Source: an uncultured bacterium (GTDB lineage: Bacteria > Patescibacteriota > Minisyncoccia > Phycocordibacterales > UBA9973). Taken from it: DNA of 5,604 bases. Positions 1-5,488 of this stretch are shown in pieces; within the stretch, counting starts at the first letter, position 1; each line of letters starts with the position of its first letter. The notes below the pieces were generated by a model. That model had not been told where the DNA came from. It made no database searches and saw only the letters and a list, made by a program, of their open reading frames with translations. The stretch is taken from NCBI GenBank assembly GCA_903862375.1, contig CAIOXR010000086.1, positions 1-5,604 of the forward strand, given 5' to 3'. The position numbers were made by a program, and so were the translations under genes.

Positions 1-33
1 CGTGAAGTCACACATCTTTTAAAAATAATTTAA
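1..33 (+). CDS. Possible 3' end of an upstream gene (partial)
   Basis: The first frame is open from the window edge and reads REVTHLLKII before a TAA at 31-33. The other two + frames stop early (TAA at 20-22, TGA at 3-5). Ten codons cannot identify a product or prove that this is coding. The stop lies in the same frame as, and 12 bases before, the ATG of the following Lys/Ala-rich peptide, so it could be the end of a co-transcribed gene. No function is proposed. Confidence 0.3.
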   Translation, partial: REVTHLLKII

Positions 34-45
34 TTTTTTAAATAT

Positions 46-129
46 ATGGCAGCAAAAAAAGCAAAAAAAGCAGGAACAAAAAAAGCAGCTCCTAAGAAAA
101 AGGTAGCAGCAAAAGGAAAAAAGAAGTAA
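46..129 (+). CDS. Very short Lys/Ala-rich basic peptide (27 aa), histone-tail-like
   Basis: ATG at 46 and TAA at 127-129 encode 27 residues, of which 13 are Lys and 8 Ala, plus Gly, Pro, Thr and Val and no acidic or aromatic residue. The composition resembles the disordered C-terminal tails of histone H1-like and some HU-like proteins, which bind DNA or RNA through charge; that role is an inference. There is no Shine-Dalgarno sequence before the ATG, only an AT-rich stretch. A good intrinsic terminator begins 17 bases after the stop, which supports a real transcript ending here. The ORF is in frame with the putative upstream gene end, separated by one stop and 12 bases, so a basic tail made by readthrough, or split off by mutation, is possible. 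It could also be a chance ORF in A-rich DNA. Confidence 0.5.
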   Translation: MAAKKAKKAGTKKAAPKKKVAAKGKKK

Positions 130-146
130 TTCATTTATTTCATTTT

Positions 147-179
147 AGAAAATCCCTCTCTATCGGGGATTTTCTTTTT
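147..179 (+). terminator. Rho-independent terminator before secA
   Basis: A 10-bp perfect stem pairs 147-156 (AGAAAATCCC) with 166-175 (GGGATTTTCT) around a 9-base loop. It is followed by a T-run at 175-179. It should end transcription of the upstream Lys/Ala-rich peptide and separates it from secA, whose promoter starts only two bases later. Confidence 0.85.
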
Positions 180-180
180 G

Positions 181-189
181 TGCTAAAAT
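181..189 (+). promoter_or_regulatory. Extended -10 promoter of secA
   Basis: The sequence TGCTAAAAT fits an extended -10 (TGn + TAAAAT at 184-189). The secA ATG begins at 196, six bases after the hexamer, so transcription would start at or next to the A of the ATG, giving a leaderless mRNA. The -35 region would fall in the preceding terminator, and no TTGACA-like hexamer is visible. The same arrangement recurs at 2739 and 5516. Confidence 0.65.
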
Positions 190-195
190 ACAAGT

Positions 196-2697
196 ATGAG
201 TATATTAGAAAACATATTCGGTAGTGAAAATAACCGACAAATTAATAAATGGAAACCTTTAGTCTCTAAGATTAACCTGATTGAGTCTAATATAAAGCTT
301 ATCTCTGATGATGATTTTAAAGTTAAAACTCAAAGATTTAAAGATGAATTAAAGGCTGGAAAAAGTCTTGATGATATATTACCTGAAGCTTTTGCTTTGG
401 TTAGAGAAGGATTTTCACGTGTTTACAATCAAAGACATTATGATGTCCAGCTTATAGGTGGGTTGGCACTTCATTCTGGAAGTATTGCTGAAATGCGTAC
501 AGGTGAAGGTAAAACTCAGATGGCAACTTTACCTGCATATCTGAATTCTTTAACAGGACTTGGTGTACACATAGTTACTGTGAATGATTATCTTTCTCGT
601 CGTGATGTTGTGTGGATGGGACCTGTCTTTAGTATGCTTGGTATAAGTGTAGCAGTAGTAAATTCTGAAAACAAATCTTACATATATGATCCAACTCATA
701 AAGATAAAGAAACTATTGAAGAAAAAGAAATTAGTTCATTCAAAGTTCAATATGAATTTTTACGTCCATGTTCTCGTAAGGAAGCTTATGCTTGTGATAT
801 AACTTATGGAACAAATAATGAATTTGGTTTTGATTTCCTCCGTGATAATTTAGCAAATGGTATGGATGATGTCGTTCAAAGAGGGCATAACTTTGCTATT
901 GTTGATGAAGTCGACTCTATCCTTATCGATGAGTCTAGAACTCCACTTATCATTTCTTCAGCTGCTGAAGATTCTGAAGATTTGTATTATACGTTTGCAG
1001 ATATTGCGAAAAGTTTAAAGCTTGAAGAAGATTATACTGTAGATGAAAAGCTACGTGCTATTTCGCTTACAGATACAGGTATAACAAGAGCAGAAGATTT
1101 ACTAGGTATAAAAGATATTTACACACAAAAAGGAATTAAATACGTACACCACTTAGAGACTGCTGTGAAAGCCAGAGCTTTGTATGAGAATAATAAAGAT
1201 TACGTTGTTAAAGATGGAGAAGTTGTAATTGTTGACGCATTTACAGGACGTATGCAACCAGGACGACGCTGGAGTGAAGGGCTTCACCAAGCTATAGAAG
1301 CTAAAGAAGGAGTAAAGATAGAGAAAGAGACACGAGCAGTGGCATCTATCACTTTTCAGAATTATTTTAGATTTTATAAAAAGCTTTCAGGTATGACAGG
1401 AACAGCTGAAACTTCAAAAGAAGAGTTTTTCAAAGTCTATGGTTTGAATGTTATAGTTGTACCAACAAATAAAGAAATAAATAGAATAGATCACAATGAC
1501 TTGATATATCAAACAGAAAAAGCAAAGCTATTAGCCGTAGCAGGGAAAGTGAAAGAGCTTCATACCAAAGGTCAGCCTGTACTTATAGGTACGGTCTCTA
1601 TCGAGAAGAATGAGCTCCTTTCGGCTTATCTTACACAAGCAGGTGTACCTCATACAATTCTAAATGCGAAGAATCATGAGAGAGAAGGTGAGATAATAGC
1701 GAATGCAGGTCGCCTTGGTGCTGTGACTGTCGCTACGAATATGGCAGGACGTGGAGTTGATATTAAGCTTGGAGGTGTACCATTCTCTGATGAAGAATTT
1801 ACTAAAGTTAAAGAATTGGGTGGATTATTTGTCATGGGTACAGAGCGTCATGAAGCTCGTCGTATAGATAATCAGCTTCGTGGTCGTGCTGGAAGACAAG
1901 GAGATCCGGGGGCAACTGCTTTCTATGTATCACTAGAAGACGATCTTATGCGTATCTTTGGTTCTGATCGTTTGAAAAGTATGATGGGTAAGCTTGGAAT
2001 TGCAGAAGATCAGCCGATTGAGAATCGTTTTATATCGAACGCTATAGAGGGAGCTCAAGCAAAAATAGAAGGATTCCATTTTGATTCTCGTAAGCATACT
2101 CTTGAGTATGATAATGTGATGAATCATCAACGTAATGTTATTTATGGTAGAAGACGTGCGATGTTAACAGGTGATTATGAAAAGATACAGGTATTCTTAG
2201 ATGAACTTATTGTAGATTATCCTAAACTGTTAGATATAATAAAAGAAAAAAGAGAAAAAGTAGGGGATGCTACATTCTTTGAAACAGTCCGTCGGATAAT
2301 TCTATATATTACAGATAACCTTTGGGTTGAACATTTAGAGACTATGGAATACACTCGTTCATCTGTGAACCTTCGTGCGTATGGGCAGAGGGAGCCGCTT
2401 ATAGAGTATAAGAAAGAAGGATTAAGATTATTCAAAGAAATGGAAATAATTTTTAAAGAACAAGTTTCTTCACTTATCTCAACTATGAATGTTGAAAGTG
2501 AAAGGTCAAATGAGCAGGTTATAGAAGAGAGACCTACTTTAGTCTTAAGTTCAAGCGACGAAGGTAATGCTCCAGAGAGGAGAGATACTCCAAAAATCGG
2601 CCGTAATGATCCTTGTACTTGTGGTTCTGGCAAGAAGTATAAACAATGTGGTTTTATTGAGACAGAAGAACATAAGAAAAATATGTTGAAGAAATAG
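196..2697 (+). CDS. secA: Protein translocase subunit SecA (preprotein-translocating ATPase)
   Basis: SecA is the cytosolic/peripheral motor that uses ATP to push unfolded preproteins through the SecYEG channel. The 833 residues show the whole family layout. NBD1 has Walker A at 100-107 (MRTGEGKT), TVNDYLSRRD at 128-137, YGTNNEFGFDFLRDN at 204-218 and Walker B VDEVD at 236-240. The preprotein cross-linking domain spans roughly 250-405. NBD2 has TVATNMAGRGVDIKLGG at 511-527 and the arginine-rich GTERHEARRIDNQLRGRAGR at 548-567. The helical scaffold has EYDNVMNHQR (637-646) and LRAYGQREPLIEYKKEG (726-742). The C-terminal tail carries a SEC-C zinc motif at 801-820. Compared with E. coli SecA, about 30 extra residues lie before KEAYACDITYG (roughly 160-190), and the wing region (about 650-700) is much shorter. 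The zinc motif has C807, C809 and C818, but G819 stands where the family has His or Cys. The start at 196 fits the full family N-terminus and lies just after a -10 box, with no Shine-Dalgarno sequence. The gene appears monocistronic, bounded by terminators on both sides. Confidence 0.98.
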   Translation: MSILENIFGSENNRQINKWKPLVSKINLIESNIKLISDDDFKVKTQRFKDELKAGKSLDDILPEAFALVREGFSRVYNQRHYDVQLIGGLALHSGSIAEMRTGEGKTQMATLPAYLNSLTGLGVHIVTVNDYLSRRDVVWMGPVFSMLGISVAVVNSENKSYIYDPTHKDKETIEEKEISSFKVQYEFLRPCSRKEAYACDITYGTNNEFGFDFLRDNLANGMDDVVQRGHNFAIVDEVDSILIDESRTPLIISSAAEDSEDLYYTFADIAKSLKLEEDYTVDEKLRAISLTDTGITRAEDLLGIKDIYTQKGIKYVHHLETAVKARALYENNKDYVVKDGEVVIVDAFTGRMQPGRRWSEGLHQAIEAKEGVKIEKETRAVASITFQNYFRFYKKLSGMTGTAETSKEEFFKVYGLNVIVVPTNKEINRIDHNDLIYQTEKAKLLAVAGKVKELHTKGQPVLIGTVSIEKNELLSAYLTQAGVPHTILNAKNHEREGEIIANAGRLGAVTVATNMAGRGVDIKLGGVPFSDEEFTKVKELGGLFVMGTERHEARRIDNQLRGRAGRQGDPGATAFYVSLEDDLMRIFGSDRLKSMMGKLGIAEDQPIENRFISNAIEGAQAKIEGFHFDSRKHTLEYDNVMNHQRNVIYGRRRAMLTGDYEKIQVFLDELIVDYPKLLDIIKEKREKVGDATFFETVRRIILYITDNLWVEHLETMEYTRSSVNLRAYGQREPLIEYKKEGLRLFKEMEIIFKEQVSSLISTMNVESERSNEQVIEERPTLVLSSSDEGNAPERRDTPKIGRNDPCTCGSGKKYKQCGFIETEEHKKNMLKK

Positions 2698-2706
2698 AAA
2701 GTTTTA

Positions 2707-2742
2707 AACATAAAAAATACCCTTACGGGTATTTTTTATGTT
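2707..2742 (+). terminator. Palindromic terminator after secA, overlapping the next promoter
   Basis: A perfect 16-bp inverted repeat pairs 2707-2722 with 2727-2742 around the loop TTAC. The core is CCC/GGG flanked by A6 on the left and T6 on the right, so it can act as an intrinsic terminator in either direction. It begins 10 bases after the secA stop. Its right arm contains the TG and first T of the extended -10 of the next gene, so terminator and promoter share bases. A diverged copy sits at 5489-5516. Confidence 0.85.
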
Positions 2743-2747
2743 AGAAT
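2739..2747 (+). promoter_or_regulatory. Extended -10 promoter of the 414-aa membrane protein gene
   Basis: TGTTAGAAT matches the extended -10 form TGn + TAGAAT (2742-2747). The ATG at 2757 follows nine bases after the hexamer, which implies a leaderless or nearly leaderless mRNA. No -35 hexamer is visible, because its expected place is the preceding hairpin. The paralogous promoter at 5516 has the stronger TATAAT. Confidence 0.65.
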
Positions 2748-2756
2748 ATATACATT

Positions 2757-4001
2757 ATGATAAATCAACAATTGTTAGATTTTATTAAGTCACAATTACT
2801 AAAGGGTGTAGATAAAGAAACTATTACAAAGGAGTTATTGGGAAGTGGGTGGGCTGAGAAGGATATACAAGAGGGGTTTAATGCTATTAATGCTCCTGTT
2901 GTTAGTTCAACAATTAATCCAGTAATTAATCCAGTTACTTCTACTAACATGAATAATCCTATTTTGATTCAAAATATCAATCATTCAAGGAAAAAGATTC
3001 TATTTATTATAGTCGCCTTATTTGTAATAGCTGGAGGAGCTTTAGGTTATTATTTTAGGAATGATATCCCTGTAATTAAAGATTTGATAAAGAGTAAAGA
3101 TTTAGCACCTGTTAATGAAATAAAACAAGAAAAGAATACTCAAACTCAAATACAACAAGAAGAAACAGTAATACCTCAACAAGAGCAGAATCAAGATAAT
3201 AATACTAATAAAGAATCTCAACCAGTTATGAAGACAGAAGATAAGAAAGTCACGACAGCTATTGCAACAAAAACATCAATAATTGATTGTGGTAGTGATT
3301 TAAGTTGTTTTATTAAGCTGGCGAACGCATGTCAAAAAACAAAAGTAAAAGTCGTTAAAGTAAATGAACCAACACCAATATTTGATGTTGGAATAGTGAA
3401 TGAAACTATGAGTATTGAAATTACAGGAAAAGAAGCTAGTAATTGTGTTTCTAGAATTAAAATTACTGATTATAATTTTAAATATAATGAAAAAGGAATT
3501 TCTCTAATGTTAAATCAAGGAAATACTCAAGATGATATAAAGAAAGAAGAACTTGATAATTCTGAATCAATGATAGGGTCTGGTCAGATATGTAAAATCG
3601 ATTCTAGTAAAAAGACAGGAGAAGCAATAAGTCAACTAATAAATAGTTCCGATAGTCTTAATATGAAGTGTAATAATTCTATTTGTTCTTATAGTAATGG
3701 TTTAAGCTGTGAATCATTTTTAAAATTAAACGATAATCTAAATTGTAAACTAGAAGCAAATGTTATGGGATTTGGAATATCAAATGGTGTAACTTCGTCT
3801 GTATCGGTTTCTGGTTTTAACGGTAAGGAAAGCCAGGTATCTTGGTCTGTTAAGGATAAAAATATAGTATATCTTTCTCCTTTAGTTGGGCGAAGTATTA
3901 ATGTTAAATCTTTGAATACAGGATCAACAGAATTAATAGCCACAGATAATTCGATAGGGAAAGATTGTTTTGTTACTATCCCTATTAAAATTACAGATTA
4001 G
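2757..4001 (+). CDS. Single-pass membrane-anchored, Cys-rich surface protein with probable Ig-like C-terminal domain
   Basis: The 414-residue protein is not a family I can name. Residues 1-45 form a small, probably helical cytoplasmic domain (QLLDFIKSQL, then GSGWAEKDIQEGF), a type I recall at the N-terminus of many CPR membrane proteins. A Thr/Asn/Pro linker (46-77) contains INPVINPV. RKK at 78-80 precedes one hydrophobic helix, about 80-100, with no signal-peptidase site evident, so an N-in anchor is likely. A Gln/Glu/Asn/Lys-rich spacer (about 115-170) leads to an outer region with ten cysteines (178, 184, 192, 230, 279, 305, 310, 318, 330, 404), an even number that suits disulphides. Residues about 345-413 (VSWSVKDKNIVYLSP, LNTGSTELIATDN, CFVTIPIKI) resemble a bacterial Ig-like (Big2-type) beta-sandwich. 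Export would use the Sec pathway. The next small gene starts six bases after the stop and is probably co-transcribed. A paralogue begins at 5534. Adhesion or an envelope-structural role is a guess. Confidence 0.85.
   Translation: MINQQLLDFIKSQLLKGVDKETITKELLGSGWAEKDIQEGFNAINAPVVSSTINPVINPVTSTNMNNPILIQNINHSRKKILFIIVALFVIAGGALGYYFRNDIPVIKDLIKSKDLAPVNEIKQEKNTQTQIQQEETVIPQQEQNQDNNTNKESQPVMKTEDKKVTTAIATKTSIIDCGSDLSCFIKLANACQKTKVKVVKVNEPTPIFDVGIVNETMSIEITGKEASNCVSRIKITDYNFKYNEKGISLMLNQGNTQDDIKKEELDNSESMIGSGQICKIDSSKKTGEAISQLINSSDSLNMKCNNSICSYSNGLSCESFLKLNDNLNCKLEANVMGFGISNGVTSSVSVSGFNGKESQVSWSVKDKNIVYLSPLVGRSINVKSLNTGSTELIATDNSIGKDCFVTIPIKITD
2912..2935 (+). repeat. 12-bp perfect tandem duplication inside the membrane protein gene
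   Basis: The unit AATTAATCCAGT occurs twice head to tail and adds exactly four codons, giving INPVINPV in the linker before the membrane helix. The in-frame unit suggests a small slippage duplication in a length-tolerant linker. Confidence 0.8.
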
Positions 4002-4004
4002 GAA
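4000..4004 (+). promoter_or_regulatory. Possible weak ribosome-binding site of the small membrane protein
   Basis: AGGAA overlaps the stop of the upstream gene and lies three bases before the ATG at 4008. The spacing is shorter than usual, so the site may be weak or fortuitous. With no -10 box near, this gene probably depends on the upstream transcript and on termination-reinitiation. Confidence 0.3.
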
Positions 4005-4323
4005 TTTATGAATAGCGACAAAAAAGACTTATTAAATATGACATACCTCCTGAGGTTTTTAAAATAGGTGGATTTATTTTTAGTTTTATAACTGGTAGGT
4101 ATCTTCAAATATCATTAATTCTTTTAGTTGTTTCTGTGTTGTTTCAACAGTGGGGTATAATTATACCTTTAATTATAAATATAGCATTGATTTATATAAT
4201 AAAAATATTAGGAAGATGGCTAGTAAGGAACTATAAAAATATTAAAATAACGACAATCAAGGAACAAGTTGGTGATTCTCAGGGTGTTTACAAGCTTGAA
4301 ATAGATACCGAATTTCCGTTTTG

Positions 4324-4334
4324 TATTGCACCAC
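4324..4334 (+). repeat. Left terminal inverted repeat of the IS (including possible TA target copy)
   Basis: TATTGCACCAC is the exact reverse complement of 5314-5324. It lies immediately before the transposase -10 box at 4337. The match to the other end breaks down at 4335. Confidence 0.75.
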
Positions 4335-4336
4335 TA

Positions 4337-4342
4337 TATAAT
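4337..4342 (+). promoter_or_regulatory. -10 box of the IS transposase
   Basis: A consensus TATAAT lies just inside the left IS end, and an ATG follows seven bases later at 4350. This matches the leaderless layout of the host genes and points to 4350 as the transposase start. There is no TG extension, and the expected -35 zone (about 4314-4320) would lie outside the IS, in host DNA, so promoter strength may depend on the insertion site. Confidence 0.5.
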
Positions 4343-4349
4343 TAAAATT

Positions 4350-5307
4350 ATGATTTCAAAAAAAGTTTTCTCGTTTTTCTAAAAGTGAATGGAATGAAAT
4401 TGCAATACTAATTAGAAAGAAATACAGCGGTCGTGATATCGCAAAAACACTGAAAAGAAATCCATCATCAGTTTCTCGTGAGATTAAAAATAATTCGGTA
4501 GATGGTATATATAATCCAAGGAAAGCTTCTCACAAGGCATACGTGCGTACTCACGAGGCAAGATTTAACTGGAGTGATATTCATTTAAATAAAGAATGCG
4601 AAAGATACATAATTGAGAAATTAAAACAAGGTTTTCCTCCACAGGTAATATCAGGAAGAATGAAGCAGGAGAATAAACCTTGGTATTCGTCAAAAACAGC
4701 CATATATGATTGGCTGTATAGTATGTATGGGCAGAAGTATTGTAAATACTTGCCGTATAAAAGATATGGAAGAAAAAGAAGAAGAGGAAAGAAAACAAAA
4801 AGAGAGTTAATCCCATTTAGAGTCAATATTTCCAAGCGGAAAAAGCTAACTCGATATGACTATGAAGGAGATGCTGTAGTATCTAAAAGAAGTAAATATG
4901 CATTAATAGTAATTCATAATCCAAAAACAATGTATGGAGATATTAGAAGAGTTCCAAATATGAAACCGCATACATCATTTCTTTCATTCAGAGAAATGCT
5001 TTCTTCTGTTGTGGCTCATTCAATTACTTTTGATAACGGACAGGAAAATAGATTACATTTTCATTTAAAAGTTAGAACATTCTTTTGTGATCCTCATGCT
5101 CCATGGCAGAAGCCGGGAGTAGAGAATATGAATCGTTTCATTAGAAAGTATATTCCAAAGAAAAAAGATATTGCGAACTATTCGGATAAATTTATTCAGG
5201 AAATAGTTGATAAATACAACAATACTCCGAGAGAAAAACTTAAATGGAAGACACCAAATGAGGTAATGAAACAACAGAAATTGTTTAGAAACAAAAAATC
5301 CACCTAA
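4350..5307 (+). CDS. IS30-family DDE transposase; reading frame open from 4354, start codon one frameshift away
   Basis: The transposase would cut and join the IS ends through a DDE active site. The main frame is open from 4354 to TAA 5305-5307 but has no ATG until well inside the N-terminal domain; the GTG at 4543 is too late, because the helix-turn-helix would be lost. ATG 4350, just after a TATAAT, reads MISKKVFSFF and stops at 4380-4382. A +1 shift, or one A fewer in the A7 run 4358-4364, gives MISKKFSRFSKSEWNEIA and a protein of about 318 residues. Positions in that product: HTH about 25-49 (GRDIAKTLKRNPSSVSREIK); catalytic D174 (DYEGDAVV, codon 4870), D228 (TFDNGQEN, codon 5032) and E258 (KPGVENMNRFIRKYIPKK, codon 5122); and a typical ending NNTPREKLKWKTPNEVM. 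D228 and E258 have 29 residues between them, slightly fewer than the usual 33 of the family. The active site is intact. Frameshift control, decay or sequencing error are all possible. Confidence 0.85.
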
Positions 5308-5314
5308 GAGGTGG
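5293..5314 (-). terminator. Minus-strand hairpin terminator at the right IS end
   Basis: CCACCT (5300-5305) pairs with AGGTGG (5309-5314) around AAG. On the + strand no T-run follows. On the minus strand the stem is followed by ATTTTTTG, a terminator layout. It overlaps the transposase stop codon and the inner edge of the right terminal repeat. It would stop transcription entering from the right and so limit antisense RNA across the transposase; that role is inferred. Confidence 0.5.
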
Positions 5315-5324
5315 TGGTGCAATA
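5314..5324 (-). repeat. Right terminal inverted repeat of the IS (including possible TA target copy)
   Basis: GTGGTGCAATA is the reverse complement of the left end at 4324-4334. It begins seven bases after the transposase stop, and its first base is also the last base of a hairpin arm (5309-5314). Confidence 0.75.
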
Positions 5325-5381
5325 GAGGGTGGAATGTCGGATAAAACAGAGAATAATAATACTAATGATTTTTCCCAATGA
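5325..5381 (+). pseudogene. Severed 3' remnant of the interrupted small gene
   Basis: Joined to the left part after removal of the IS, this stretch continues the small membrane protein for a few codons to TAA at 5342-5344. In another frame, ATG 5334 reads MSDKTENNNTNDFSQ before TGA at 5379-5381. This is a polar, Asn-rich sequence that looks like a natural hydrophilic C-terminus, but it would require a further frameshift. I cannot decide between the two readings, and neither may be translated now. Confidence 0.35.
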
Positions 5382-5466
5382 GTCAACATATTAAACAATG
5401 TCACGGGCTAAACAAGTAATACTTGTACTTGTCGCCCGAACATTTTAATAAATGTTTTAAGGGAAA
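5371..5466 (+). ncRNA. Candidate structured RNA or long 3'-UTR fold
   Basis: Several complementary segments nest here. TTTCCC (5371-5376) pairs with GGGAAA (5461-5466) and encloses the rest. CGGGC (5404-5408) pairs with GCCCG (5434-5438) and continues inward with ACAAGT (5412-5417) and ACTTGT (5427-5432). AACATTT (5439-5445) pairs with AAATGTT (5450-5456). A weak ACAT/ATGT pairing is possible at 5386-5389/5398-5401. ACTTGT is duplicated in tandem (5421-5432), so ACAAGT has two alternative partners. No known RNA family is recognised, and no long ORF crosses the region. It could be a processed 3' end or regulatory RNA, or chance pairing in AT-rich DNA. Confidence 0.35.
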
Positions 5467-5488
5467 GATAAATAAAATATGAAAGATC

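Larger units (their letters stand above)
2707..2827 (+). repeat. Duplicated terminator-promoter-N-terminus cassette, copy 1 (copy 2 at 5489-5604)
   Basis: Bases 2739-2802 align to 5516-5579 without gaps and with three differences in 64. The upstream hairpins also match apart from a few substitutions and a one-base length change, while similarity falls off after codon 15. This marks a direct repeat about 2.78 kb apart, covering the terminator, the extended -10 and the first codons. It could mediate recombination between the paralogues. Confidence 0.8.
4008..4345 (+). pseudogene. Small two-helix membrane protein gene, frameshifted at A6 and interrupted by an IS30-type element
   Basis: ATG at 4008 opens six bases after the upstream stop, but its frame ends at TAG 4065-4067 after 19 codons. 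The -1 frame is open from 4016 to TAA 4343-4345 and has no ATG. One extra A in the run at 4020-4025 would join them into a 112-residue protein starting MNSDKKRLIKYDIPPE. That protein would have two hydrophobic segments (about 33-46 and 50-68), a basic turn KILGRWLVRNYKN and a polar tail. The in-frame GTG at 4136 lies inside the hydrophobic region and is a poor start. The last codons (from about 4325) belong to the IS terminal repeat. Removing the IS and one TA would give an ending CRGWNVG with a stop at 5342-5344. It could be decayed, expressed by slippage, or intact with a sequencing error. The family is not recognised; its position suggests a partner of the upstream surface protein. Confidence 0.6.
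4326..5322 (+). mobile_element. IS30-family insertion sequence, about 1.0 kb
   Basis: The element is defined by an IS30-type DDE transposase between inverted matching ends: TATTGCACCAC at 4324-4334 and its exact complement at 5314-5324. The outer TA on each side can be read as a 2-bp target duplication, leaving 9-bp repeats and an element of 997 bp, near the lower end for the family. Because TA is its own complement, it cannot be told apart from part of the inverted repeat. Beyond 11 bp the ends do not match well, although IS30 members often have longer imperfect repeats, so the exact borders are uncertain. The insertion lies in the 3' part of the small membrane protein gene and in the same orientation. 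Confidence 0.75.

Noticed and set aside
1933..2130. Minus-strand ORF of 65 codons inside secA
   Set aside because: It is antisense to the conserved SecA scaffold region; the reading frame is explained by codon use on the + strand.
196..2697. Alternative code with TGA as glycine or tryptophan
   Set aside because: Conserved Gly and Trp positions in SecA use GGN and TGG, and no in-frame TGA occurs in the intact genes, so the standard bacterial code fits.
2217..2711. Minus-strand ORF of 164 codons opposite the secA 3' end
   Set aside because: It lies entirely antisense to conserved SecA motifs and the zinc tail, is rich in Ser/Leu/Ile as shadow frames are, and has no promoter or ribosome-binding site of its own.
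2765..3943. Two minus-strand ORFs (2765-2950 and 3689-3943) inside the membrane protein gene
   Set aside because: They are shadows of a well-supported + strand gene with clear domain structure, and I see no start signals for them.
4136..4345. GTG at 4136 as the true start of a 69-aa protein
   Set aside because: The same frame is open back to 4016 and encodes a good hydrophobic N-terminal segment; GTG 4136 would start inside a membrane helix without a ribosome-binding site.
4565..5322. Minus-strand ORFs of 83-85 codons across the transposase
   Set aside because: Their Phe/Leu-rich content mirrors the Lys/Glu-rich transposase codons, and the transposase frame with its DDE residues explains the region.
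5371..5466. tRNA or known ribozyme/riboswitch in the folded region
   Set aside because: There is no T-loop GGTTCGA-type sequence and no hammerhead core (CTGATGA...GAAA), and I recognise no riboswitch signature; it is kept only as an unassigned fold.
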